Below are positions 1 through 5,792 of a stretch of 32,361 nucleotides of DNA, piece after piece; within the stretch, counting starts at the first letter, position 1; each line of letters starts with the position of its first letter. A program made the position numbers and the translations under genes. The DNA lies in assembly GCA_019119145.1 (NCBI GenBank), contig DWXR01000048.1, positions 1-32,361 on the forward strand, read 5' to 3'. The stretch is from Hominenteromicrobium gallistercoris (GTDB lineage Bacteria > Bacillota > Clostridia > Oscillospirales > Acutalibacteraceae). The notes under the pieces were generated by a model. The model saw nothing but the letters and a program-made list of their open reading frames with translations. It searched no databases and was not told where the DNA came from.

Positions 1-1292
1 TGTTTTTCCTTGGCGTCGGCAAAGACCCGTTCAATGGTCTCCTTGCGCCGCTTGTACAGTTCCTTGTACTTTGGGGTGTAGCGGGCGTCGTCGGCCAATT
101 CTTCATAATCCTTCCAGATATGCCGCTGTACTGTTTTGACGCTGTCTTTGGAATGGGTGCACAGGTGTCGGGTGGGGCAGTTGGCACAGATCTTCGGGTC
201 GCTTCGGTACTCCCGGTATCCGTCCCGGTTGGTGGTCCGGTATGCCAGCACCTGGTATTCCGGGCAGAGCACACAGTCATAATGCTCGTCATACACATAC
301 TTCCACCACTCGTGCCCGCCCTTCAGGGTCTGCGGACGCTTATAGGCTGTGGATAAAACACGGCCATCTTCAAATACCTTTTTACAGATATGCGGCGTTT
401 TGTAGGCGGAATCGGCAACAATCGTCTCTACTTCCGGAAATGCCTCTGTCACCCGGTCATAGACCTCATCAAAAGCCACACTGTCATGCACATTCCCCGG
501 GGTAACCACGGTCTCCAGAATAAATCCATGTTTGTCGCAGGCCGTGTGGGCCTCATAGGCAAACTGCCGCTTGTGGTCTCCCTTCACAAACAAGCCGCTG
601 TCCGGATCCGTTACACTCCGGGTCACCGTACGCTTCTTTTCCTTCTTCCGCCGGGCCAGCTTCTTTTTGGAGGTGTTGTCCCGGCGTTTCTTTGCTGGGG
701 CCGGAGGTTCGTCATCATCGTCAAAGGGCTTCTTTCCGTGGGCCTCCCGGTCTGCGTTTACCTCTTCCATCAGTTCCTTGGCGTAGTGCTTGGATGCGGC
801 AGGAACCTGCGCCTTCACTTGCTTTTTCGTGTTGGCGTTGGCCTTGATGTGCGTGCCATCTATGAATACCGCCTTGGGGGAAAGGTATCCCGCCTCCGCC
901 ACTTCCTCCAGAATCCAACGAAAGACCTGGTCTACCGTTTCCTCGGTAAACCGGTGCCGGAAGTTATAGCTCACCGTGGAAAAATGGGGCGTTTCATCCT
1001 GTAAGGTGTACCCCAGAAACCAGCGATACGCAATGTTGAGGGAGACTTCCTCCGCTGTCCGCCGCAGAGACGGCAATCCATACAAGTGCTGAATCAGCAC
1101 CATTTTGAACAGCACCACAGGGTCTATGCTGGGTCTGCCATTGTCCTCACAGTACAGCGGCTCCACCTTTTCATATAAACGGTTAAAGTCCACTACCTTA
1201 TCTATCTTCCGCAGCAGGTGCTCCTTTGGCACCAGGCTGTCTATCCCCACGATCTCCACTACATCCCGATCCATTTTTACTCGTTTCAGCAT
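1..1292 (-). CDS. IS1182-family transposase, cut by the left edge
   Basis: This DDE transposase would catalyse movement of its insertion sequence. Reading leftwards from ATG 1292 the frame is open for 430 codons to the window edge without a stop. The N-terminal third carries the DUF772-type segment (RPSIDPVVLFKMVLIQ, then LRRTAEEVSLNIAYRWFLG). The catalytic core follows: first Asp in AVFIDGTHIKAN, second Asp in TIVADSAYKTP, and Glu in TIERVFADAKEK right at the edge. A Lys/Arg-rich insert and a CPEYQ...CANCPTRHLC Cys cluster between core strands are usual for IS1182. I prefer the start at 1292 over the in-frame ATG 1313 because GGTGGTGAG lies just ahead of it, and a TATAAT at 1312-1317 would place the transcript start between the two. 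The product is probably missing only its last few dozen residues. Codon use is less GC-biased than in the neighbours, as expected for a mobile element. Confidence 0.93.
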   Translation of the reverse strand, partial: MLKRVKMDRDVVEIVGIDSLVPKEHLLRKIDKVVDFNRLYEKVEPLYCEDNGRPSIDPVVLFKMVLIQHLYGLPSLRRTAEEVSLNIAYRWFLGYTLQDETPHFSTVSYNFRHRFTEETVDQVFRWILEEVAEAGYLSPKAVFIDGTHIKANANTKKQVKAQVPAASKHYAKELMEEVNADREAHGKKPFDDDDEPPAPAKKRRDNTSKKKLARRKKEKKRTVTRSVTDPDSGLFVKGDHKRQFAYEAHTACDKHGFILETVVTPGNVHDSVAFDEVYDRVTEAFPEVETIVADSAYKTPHICKKVFEDGRVLSTAYKRPQTLKGGHEWWKYVYDEHYDCVLCPEYQVLAYRTTNRDGYREYRSDPKICANCPTRHLCTHSKDSVKTVQRHIWKDYEELADDARYTPKYKELYKRRKETIERVFADAKEK

Positions 1293-1328
1293 CTTTCTCA
1301 CCACCACTTCCATTATATCTTATACATG

Positions 1329-1360
1329 CGAAAATGCCCAGCTTTTGCTGGACTTTTTCG
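1329..1360. repeat. Hairpin at the presumed IS end
   Basis: GCCCAGC (1336-1342) and GCTGGAC (1347-1353) pair with one mismatch around a TTTT loop. Flanking A-rich and T-rich runs extend the dyad to about 32 bases. It lies just upstream of the transposase promoter region. Such hairpins near IS ends can block read-through transcription into the transposase gene; that role here is inference. Confidence 0.5.
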
Positions 1361-1366
1361 ACAGAC

Positions 1367-1592
1367 TGCCCTTTTTCTGTGTGCACGGCCGGTGAAACAT
1401 TCGGCGACGGCTTCTGTTTTGCGCAAAGCGCGCATATCCGTTTCTGTGCGACGGCGCTTTCAGGCGCGCCGGGCGGGGGCGCCGCCGACCATTTCAAAAG
1501 AATTTCATCTCATTTTTCGAAAGCATCGCGAAAAGCGCAGGTTTTATGCGGTGTTTTCGGGGCCGCTTTTTACCGCTTCACATGAATTTCAC
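1367..1592. other. Intergenic stretch with no recognised gene
   Basis: The stretch between the presumed IS end and the nfeD promoter holds no ORF with a ribosome binding site and recognisable protein character. There is a GC-rich segment around 1455-1490 (GGCGCGCC and GGGCGGGGGCGCC), then a more AT-rich stretch. I see no terminator or RNA gene. Confidence 0.5.
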
Positions 1593-1621
1593 TTGCAAAC
1601 TGCACAAAAATCATGTATGCT
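1593..1621 (+). promoter_or_regulatory. Sigma-A type promoter for the nfeD-SPFH pair
   Basis: The -35 is TTGCAA (1593-1598), followed by a 17-base spacer and the -10 TATGCT (1616-1621). It lies about 60 bases before the nfeD start, and no other promoter is seen between nfeD and the SPFH gene. Confidence 0.65.
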
Positions 1622-1681
1622 TATGGTAACGAAGCAGGCAGGGCGCCACGCAATGCTTCGTTTTGAAAAAGGTAAGGGGGT

Positions 1682-2116
1682 ATGAATGTGGAAATCCTTG
1701 TTTGGGTGGCTGTGATCATCATAGCCATTGCGGTGGAGACGGCGAGCGCGCAGCTTGTCTCCATCTGGTTTGCAGGCGGCGGACTGGCCGGCCTTGTCGC
1801 ACATTTCCTGCACGCGCCGTTCTGGCTGCAGGTGATCGTGGCGGCGGTGGTCACGCTGATCCTTCTGCTTGCAACGCGTCCGTTTGTCCGGCGGTTCCTG
1901 CAGGAAAAGGAGACGCACACGAATGCGGACCGCGTCGTCGGCAGCATCGCCGTCGTGACCGAGCCGATCGACAATGTGCTCGCGAAAGGACGGGTCACGG
2001 TTCTGGGCAGCGACTGGACGGCGCGCAGTCTGGACGGCGGCGCGATACCGGCCGGCGCGCAGGTCCGGGTGGAGCGCATCGAGGGCGTCAAGCTCATCGT
2101 GACGCCTGAACCGTAA
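1682..2116 (+). CDS. NfeD-family membrane protein, short form
   Basis: This is an integral membrane partner protein of SPFH (stomatin/flotillin) proteins. The 144 residues contain two hydrophobic stretches (about 4-30 and 42-64) and then a C-terminal soluble domain of about 70 residues. That domain (VVGSIAVVTEPIDN, GRVTVLGSDWTARS, GAQVRVERIEGVKLIV) has the pattern of the NfeD OB fold. The ClpP-like serine protease domain of long NfeD proteins is absent, so this is the short type usually encoded beside a stomatin-like gene, as seen here. The start is set by AAGGTAAGGGGG just before ATG 1682. The SPFH gene follows after 41 bases, so the two are probably one transcript. The family is linked to membrane microdomain organisation; the specific role here is unknown. 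Confidence 0.85.
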   Translation: MNVEILVWVAVIIIAIAVETASAQLVSIWFAGGGLAGLVAHFLHAPFWLQVIVAAVVTLILLLATRPFVRRFLQEKETHTNADRVVGSIAVVTEPIDNVLAKGRVTVLGSDWTARSLDGGAIPAGAQVRVERIEGVKLIVTPEP

Positions 2117-2157
2117 GTATGTAATTACAGGGAAAGAGGAGAAAGGAAGTACGTTTT

Positions 2158-3087
2158 ATGAATGATTTTGTAATGGATTTCGGATTTGGTATGATCGCGC
2201 TTGTGGTGCTTGCAATCGTGGTGATCGCTTTGCTGATCTCCTGCATCAAAATTGTGCCGCAGGCAAACGCCTACGTCGTGGAGCGCCTCGGCGCTTACCA
2301 CGCGACCTGGAGCACCGGCATGCATTTCAAGGTGCCGTTCATCGACCGCATCGCGAAGAAGGTTTCGCTCAAGGAGCAGGTCATCGATTTCCCGCCGCAG
2401 CCCGTGATTACCAAGGACAACGTCACGATGCAGATCGACACGGTCATCTATTTCCAGATCACCGACTCGAAGCTGTATGCCTACGGCGTGGAGCGCCCGA
2501 TTTCGGCGATTGAAAACCTTTCCGCAACGACGCTGCGGAACATCATCGGCGATATGGAGCTCGACCACACGCTGACCTCCCGCGACATCATCAACTCGAA
2601 GATCCGCGTGATCCTCGACGAGGCGACCGACGCGTGGGGCATCAAGGTCAACCGCGTGGAGCTGAAGAACATCATTCCGCCGAAGGAAATTCAGGATTCG
2701 ATGGAAAAGCAGATGAAGGCGGAGCGCGAGCGCCGCGCAAAGATCCTCGACGCCGAGGGCGAAAAGCGCAGCGCGATCCTCATCGCCGAAGGCCAGAAGG
2801 AATCGGCCGTCCTGCGCGCGGAGGCCGTCCGCGAGACGAAGATCCGCGAGGCGCAGGGCGAGGCGGAAGCGATCCTCTCGGTGCAGCGCGCGCTGGCGGA
2901 TTCGATCAAGCTGCTGAACGAATCGAACCCGAACGAGGCGGTGCTCGCACTCAAGAGCCTCGAGGCGTTCGAGAAGGCGGCCGACGGCAAGGCGACGAAG
3001 ATCATCATCCCCTCGAACATTCAGGGAATGGCCGGTCTCGCAACCAGCCTGAAGGAATTCTTCACGACCGATACGCCGGTCCAGTAA
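2158..3087 (+). CDS. SPFH/stomatin-like (QmcA-type) membrane protein
   Basis: The 309-residue protein starts with one transmembrane helix (about 10-33). The SPFH/prohibitin homology domain follows (IVPQANAYVVERLGAY, GMHFKVPFIDRI, VTMQIDTVIYFQI, RNIIGDMELDHTLTSRD). Next is a long charged helix rich in Ala, Glu, Lys and Arg (about 180-245), the coiled coil used for oligomerisation in this family. The C-terminus ends in an IIIPSNIQGMAG type segment, as in QmcA and paraslipin-like proteins. Such proteins form large membrane-anchored rings or scaffolds. The adjacent NfeD gene is the classical partner. AGAGGAGAAAGGAAG precedes the ATG. A strong terminator follows directly, closing a two-gene operon. 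Confidence 0.9.
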   Translation: MNDFVMDFGFGMIALVVLAIVVIALLISCIKIVPQANAYVVERLGAYHATWSTGMHFKVPFIDRIAKKVSLKEQVIDFPPQPVITKDNVTMQIDTVIYFQITDSKLYAYGVERPISAIENLSATTLRNIIGDMELDHTLTSRDIINSKIRVILDEATDAWGIKVNRVELKNIIPPKEIQDSMEKQMKAERERRAKILDAEGEKRSAILIAEGQKESAVLRAEAVRETKIREAQGEAEAILSVQRALADSIKLLNESNPNEAVLALKSLEAFEKAADGKATKIIIPSNIQGMAGLATSLKEFFTTDTPVQ

Positions 3088-3100
3088 AAGACAAAGCAAA

Positions 3101-3127
3101 AAAGGCTCCCTTTTGGGGAGCCTTTTT
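3101..3127. terminator. Bidirectional intrinsic terminator
   Basis: AAAGGCTCCC (3101-3110) pairs perfectly with GGGAGCCTTT (3116-3125) around a short T/G loop. A runs on the left and T runs on the right let it serve both the SPFH operon and the convergent lexA-NUDIX operon. A second copy of GGGGAGCCTTTT follows at 3136-3147 and could pair with the same left arm. Confidence 0.88.
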
Positions 3128-3172
3128 CCCCGTAAGGGGAGCCTTTTCGCGTCTCTTTGTAAAAGCGCGCTT

Positions 3173-3649
3173 TTATCCGATCTGCTGCGTGCCGAGGAAA
3201 AGCGGGGCCGTGCCGTTCAGAACGTTCTCGATGCGGCCCTGCAGCGGGGCCGGCTCGAGCGTCAGGCCGTCGAGCGCGTCCAAAGGCACCCAGACGGATT
3301 CCAGCATGTTGAGGTCCATTTCGGTCGGCGCGTGTTCGGGCGCAGTGCCGTCGAGCGTGCAGAGAAAGATGTGCAGCATCCGGTGCGCGTATTCCGGGTA
3401 TTTCTGCCGGCGCTCCGCGTCGTTCCAGATTTCCTCGCAGACTGCGATCAGCCGCACAGGGTGCACGCGGTAGCCGGTTTCCTCGAGGCACTCGCGGACG
3501 ACGGCGTCCTCGAGCGGTTCAAACTGATTCTGCCCGCCGCCGGGCAGGGCGTAGTATGTGCCGTTTCGGCTGTCGGCGCAGCGGTTCAGCAGTATGCGCC
3601 CCTCGTGCAGAATGATGGCCTTTGCCGTGCTGCGGATCAAAACCGGCAT
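3173..3649 (-). CDS. NUDIX hydrolase
   Basis: This small hydrolase acts on nucleoside diphosphates linked to another moiety; the substrate is not predictable. The 158 residues contain a perfect NUDIX box, G-x5-E-x7-RE-x-x-EE-x-G-Y, formed by GGQNQFE, PLEDAVV and RECLEETGY, at about residues 38-61. The surrounding fold (VLIRSTAKAIILHEGRILL before it, YALPGGGQ leading in, then EYAHRMLHIFLC and SVWVPLDAL) is typical. AGGAGGG lies 7 bases before the ATG. The gene lies 59 bases downstream of lexA in the same direction. No promoter is visible between them, so it is probably in the lexA transcript. A 12-base perfect palindrome GCAGACGTCTGC (3683-3694) lies in that gap without a T run. Confidence 0.9.
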   Translation of the reverse strand: MPVLIRSTAKAIILHEGRILLNRCADSRNGTYYALPGGGQNQFEPLEDAVVRECLEETGYRVHPVRLIAVCEEIWNDAERRQKYPEYAHRMLHIFLCTLDGTAPEHAPTEMDLNMLESVWVPLDALDGLTLEPAPLQGRIENVLNGTAPLFLGTQQIG

Positions 3650-3708
3650 TGCGGATCCCTCCTATGTAAACAGGACAGCGCCGCAGACGTCTGCCGCGGC
3701 CGTGTTCG

Positions 3709-4290
3709 TCAGTAGTAGCGGATGACGGCGATGACCTTGCCGAGAATCGTGATCTCGTCCGAGATGATCGGCTCGTAATCCGGGTTTTCGGGCTGCAGGC
3801 GAAGCGTGCCGTTTTCGCGGTAGAAGCGCTTGACGGTCGCCTCGTCGTCGATCATGCCGACGACGATCTCGCCGTTTTCCGCGGTGGGCGTGCGCTCGGC
3901 GATCACGTAGTCGCCGTCCAGAATGCCCGCGCCGATCATGCTCACGCCGTCGACGTGCAGGGCGAACAGCTCCTTGTCGCTCTTGTCGGGGTAGGGGATG
4001 TAGCCTTCAATGTCCTCGACCGCGAGGATCGGCAGGCCGGCCGTGACCTTGCCGAGAATCGGAACCTGCTTTGCAGAAGCCGCGCCGACGATGTGGATCG
4101 AGCGGTTGAGGCCGGCGTCGCGCGTGATGTAGCCGAGGGCTTCCAGCGATTTCAGGTGCGAATGCACCGTGGAGGTGGAGCGCAGGCCCGTGGCCGCGCA
4201 GATCTCGCGGACGGACGGCGGCACGGCGCGCTCCGCCATGGTTTTGCAGAGATAGTCGTATACAAGCTGCTGGCTTTTCGTAAGTGCCAT
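3709..4290 (-). CDS. lexA: LexA SOS repressor
   Basis: LexA represses DNA-damage genes and is inactivated by RecA-stimulated self-cleavage. The 193-residue protein has the N-terminal winged helix (MALTKSQQLVYDYL, PPSVREICAATGLRSTSTVHSHLKSLE). The C-terminal peptidase domain has the Ala84-Gly85 cleavage bond in KVTAGLPILAVEDIEGYIP, nucleophile Ser117 in HVDGVSMIGAGI, and the general-base Lys154 in DEATVKRF. Length and positions match the Escherichia coli and Bacillus proteins closely. I choose ATG 4290 rather than the in-frame ATG 4311 because GGAGG lies 7 bases ahead and family members begin M-x-L-T. Autoregulation is supported by the operator in its promoter. The NUDIX gene follows. Confidence 0.96.
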   Translation of the reverse strand: MALTKSQQLVYDYLCKTMAERAVPPSVREICAATGLRSTSTVHSHLKSLEALGYITRDAGLNRSIHIVGAASAKQVPILGKVTAGLPILAVEDIEGYIPYPDKSDKELFALHVDGVSMIGAGILDGDYVIAERTPTAENGEIVVGMIDDEATVKRFYRENGTLRLQPENPDYEPIISDEITILGKVIAVIRYY

Positions 4291-4345
4291 ATGGATTCCT
4301 CCGTAACTCATGGCCGCAAGAGGGCAGAATACTATTTATGGCACT

Positions 4346-4385
4346 AGTATAGCATATGCGTCGGGAAATTGCAAACGGTTGTTTG
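4346..4385 (-). promoter_or_regulatory. lexA promoter with overlapping LexA-box-like operator
   Basis: Read leftwards, the -35 is TTGCAA (4369-4374) and the -10 is TATACT (4346-4351), with a 17-base spacer. Overlapping the -35 is the dyad CAAACGGTTGTTTG (4372-4385). It has the 5-4-5 geometry of the Gram-positive SOS box CGAACRNRYGTTYC, with two departures from consensus. A repressor bound here would cover the -35, so LexA autoregulation is likely. Confidence 0.8.
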
Positions 4386-4470
4386 GATTTTCAGAACATT
4401 TTTTGCAGGGCGGCCATCACCGGATGTTCACAAAACCCATCAAAATTCTTTATGGTTTATTCACGGCTGA

Positions 4471-4501
4471 TTAACAACTAAATTTCGAAATGGGGTATAA
4501 T
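4471..4501 (+). promoter_or_regulatory. Promoter for the candidate small RNA
   Basis: A perfect TATAAT (4496-4501) is preceded by TTAACA (4471-4476). The 19-base spacer is longer than optimal, so the -35 assignment is tentative. A transcript would start near 4508. Confidence 0.5.
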
Positions 4502-4507
4502 ATACTT

Positions 4508-4630
4508 GTATTCAATAGATAGGAACCGCACCTTTCTTGGATACATGTTCTACCCTCCTCAATATACCCCTCAAGCTAAAAGGAAGAAGGACCGAGCCGC
4601 ATCGGTCCTTTTTCCTTTTGCGTTTTTTTG
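4508..4630 (+). ncRNA. Candidate small regulatory RNA with anti-Shine-Dalgarno motifs
   Basis: A short promoter-to-terminator unit of about 110-120 bases lies between lexA and the SpoIIQ-like gene. It holds no ORF with a ribosome binding site on this strand. The body has three pyrimidine-rich segments able to pair with ribosome binding sites: CACCTTTC (near 4529), ACCCTCCTC (near 4552) and ACCCCTC (near 4566). The 3' end is an 18-base-pair hairpin (4578-4595 with 4602-4619, one G-U pair, 6-base loop) followed by a T7 run. This architecture resembles Firmicute small RNAs that use C-rich loops against mRNA leaders, such as RsaE/RoxS. I do not recognise it as a named family, and SRP RNA and tmRNA hallmarks are absent. 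An alternative is an mRNA leader ending in an attenuator for the downstream gene. Confidence 0.55.
4578..4630 (+). terminator. Very strong intrinsic terminator of the candidate sRNA
   Basis: The left arm 4578-4595 and right arm 4602-4619 form 18 consecutive pairs (one G-U) around a GCCGCA loop. A GCG and TTTTTTT (4623-4629) follow. The A/T-rich lower half of the stem also supplies a T5 and a T4 run. Confidence 0.88.
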
Positions 4631-4688
4631 CGCCTGCTCGATCCTGCGGCCTGCGGCGCACCGGCGGCGGAATTTGCGCGCGGCGCGT

Positions 4689-4717
4689 GTATATTGCCGC
4701 GCATCGTGCCAATACTA
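4689..4717 (+). promoter_or_regulatory. Sigma-F/G-like sporulation promoter
   Basis: GTATA (4689-4693), a 14-base spacer and GCCAATACTA (4708-4717) match the forespore consensus GYWTA-N15-GGNRANANTW at nearly all specified positions. The departures are one -10 base and a spacer short by one. It lies about 45 bases before the SpoIIQ-like start, and no sigma-A promoter is evident there. Confidence 0.5.
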
Positions 4718-4760
4718 CGCATATCCAAAACTCAACTGAAGAGGAAAGGTATGTGAGCAT

Positions 4761-5591
4761 ATGGCTATCGATCAGAAAAACGAAAAGGATACGCAGGGCA
4801 AAAAGAAAAGCGGGGAGAAGCGGGGCTTTTACATTGCGCTCGCCGTCTGTCTCGCCGCGGTCGGCATCGCCGCGTGGAGCACATACGACACGGTTTCGGG
4901 CTTCCTGGAGCCGGTGAGCAGCGGCGATTCCGGCGTTTCCTCCACGGTGTCTTCGTCCTCCGCCGCGGCGACGGCGCGGCCCACGCCGGAGGCGGATGAT
5001 CCGGAGGACGCGGTTTCCGGCGGCCACGCGCAGGGCACGGCGTCTTCGGTGCAGGTGGAGACGGAGGAGCCGGCGGCCGCGCCGGCTGAGCAGGAGGCCG
5101 AGGACACGGAGCCGGCGGATGCGCCCGCCGGGGACAATGCGGCGGAATCCTCAGCGGCGGAGACGGCCGCCCAGCCGGAGTACACGGTGAGCGTCGGCTT
5201 CACGCGCCCGGTTGAAAGCGAAGAGATCCTGCTCGCCTATTCGGAGGACCCGGTCTATTCCGAGACGATGCGCGACTACCGCGCGCACATGGGCGTCGAC
5301 TACGCGGCGGCGCACGGCGAGACCGTGAAGGCCGTCGCGAACGGCCTCGTCAAAGAGACGTATACGGACATGCTGCTCGGGAATACAATTGTTATCGAGC
5401 ACGGCGCATATGAGGTGCGCTACTGCGGCCTCGGCGAGACCTTTCTCGTCGAGCCCGGCGAGATCGTCTCCGCCGGGCAGGACATCGGCAGCGTGACGGC
5501 GGCGCCGTTTGAGTCGGCGATGGACGCCCACCTGCACCTCGAGGCGAGCGAGGACGGCGTGCCGTTCAACCCGGAAAACCTGTTTGGCTGA
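4761..5591 (+). CDS. SpoIIQ-like M23 (LytM) family membrane protein
   Basis: The 276-residue protein has a short charged cytoplasmic N-terminus, one transmembrane helix (about 22-42), a low-complexity linker of about 100 residues rich in Ala, Ser, Glu and Pro, and a C-terminal LytM/M23 domain (about 148-276). The zinc ligands are present: H176-x3-D180 in HMGVDYAA and H257-x-H259 in AHLHLEA. SpoIIQ is the forespore membrane protein that binds SpoIIIAH across the intermembrane space during engulfment; the Clostridia forms keep zinc ligands that Bacillus SpoIIQ has lost. The sigma-F-like promoter supports this assignment over a general M23 wall hydrolase, but the partner gene is not in the window. 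GAGGAAAGG precedes the start. A terminator follows, so the gene is monocistronic. Confidence 0.7.
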   Translation: MAIDQKNEKDTQGKKKSGEKRGFYIALAVCLAAVGIAAWSTYDTVSGFLEPVSSGDSGVSSTVSSSSAAATARPTPEADDPEDAVSGGHAQGTASSVQVETEEPAAAPAEQEAEDTEPADAPAGDNAAESSAAETAAQPEYTVSVGFTRPVESEEILLAYSEDPVYSETMRDYRAHMGVDYAAAHGETVKAVANGLVKETYTDMLLGNTIVIEHGAYEVRYCGLGETFLVEPGEIVSAGQDIGSVTAAPFESAMDAHLHLEASEDGVPFNPENLFG

Positions 5592-5625
5592 GAAACCCTG
5601 TCCCCGGCATCGCTTCAGGGACGCA

Positions 5626-5668
5626 AAAGGGCGCGGCTGTCTGCGGACGGCTGCGCCCTTTATCTTTT
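5626..5668 (+). terminator. Intrinsic terminator after the SpoIIQ-like gene
   Basis: AAAGGGCGC and GCGCCCTTT (outer arms, 5626-5661) form a long stem continuing inward with GGCTGTC and GACGGCT. TATCTTTT follows. Confidence 0.8.
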
Positions 5669-5699
5669 AAATTTCCTGCATAAAAATAGAAATATCGTG

Positions 5700-5727
5700 T
5701 TGAAATTTTTAGGCCGTCTGCTATACT
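5700..5727 (+). promoter_or_regulatory. Sigma-A promoter for the GH30 gene
   Basis: TTGAAA (5700-5705), a 16-base spacer and TATACT (5722-5727). The leader downstream contains an inverted repeat GAGAAG (near 5735) and CTTCTC (near 5753), of unknown role. Confidence 0.75.
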
Positions 5728-5792
5728 TAAGCTAGAGAAGTGTCGGAAGGCTTCTTCTCATGGGGAAAATGTTTTGCAAGGAGTTGAAACCG

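Larger units (their letters stand above)
1..1366 (-). mobile_element. Insertion sequence of the IS1182 type (partial)
   Basis: The element is defined by its transposase, whose 5' end lies inside the window. The outer boundary is not certain. A hairpin at 1329-1360 followed by TTTTTCGACAGACTG is a plausible terminal segment. The other end is outside the window, so terminal inverted repeats and the target-site duplication cannot be compared. The end coordinate is an estimate. Confidence 0.5.

Noticed and set aside
120..1685. Plus-strand ORFs over the left end.
   Set aside because: The minus strand reads a continuous IS1182 transposase; the plus-strand ORFs are its shadows, and those past the IS end lack ribosome binding sites.
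4478..4546. A 22-codon ORF on the minus strand with GAGGAGGG 7 bases before its ATG (starts MYPRKVRFLSIEY).
   Set aside because: The apparent ribosome binding site is just the complement of the sRNA's CCCTCCTC motif. No minus-strand promoter is seen, and the strong promoter and terminator are on the plus strand. It stays a competing reading.
5760..5792. Earlier start for the GH30 gene at ATG 5760.
   Set aside because: Only a weak GGAAGG precedes it, whereas AAGGAG stands before ATG 5793 and homologous motifs begin after that point.
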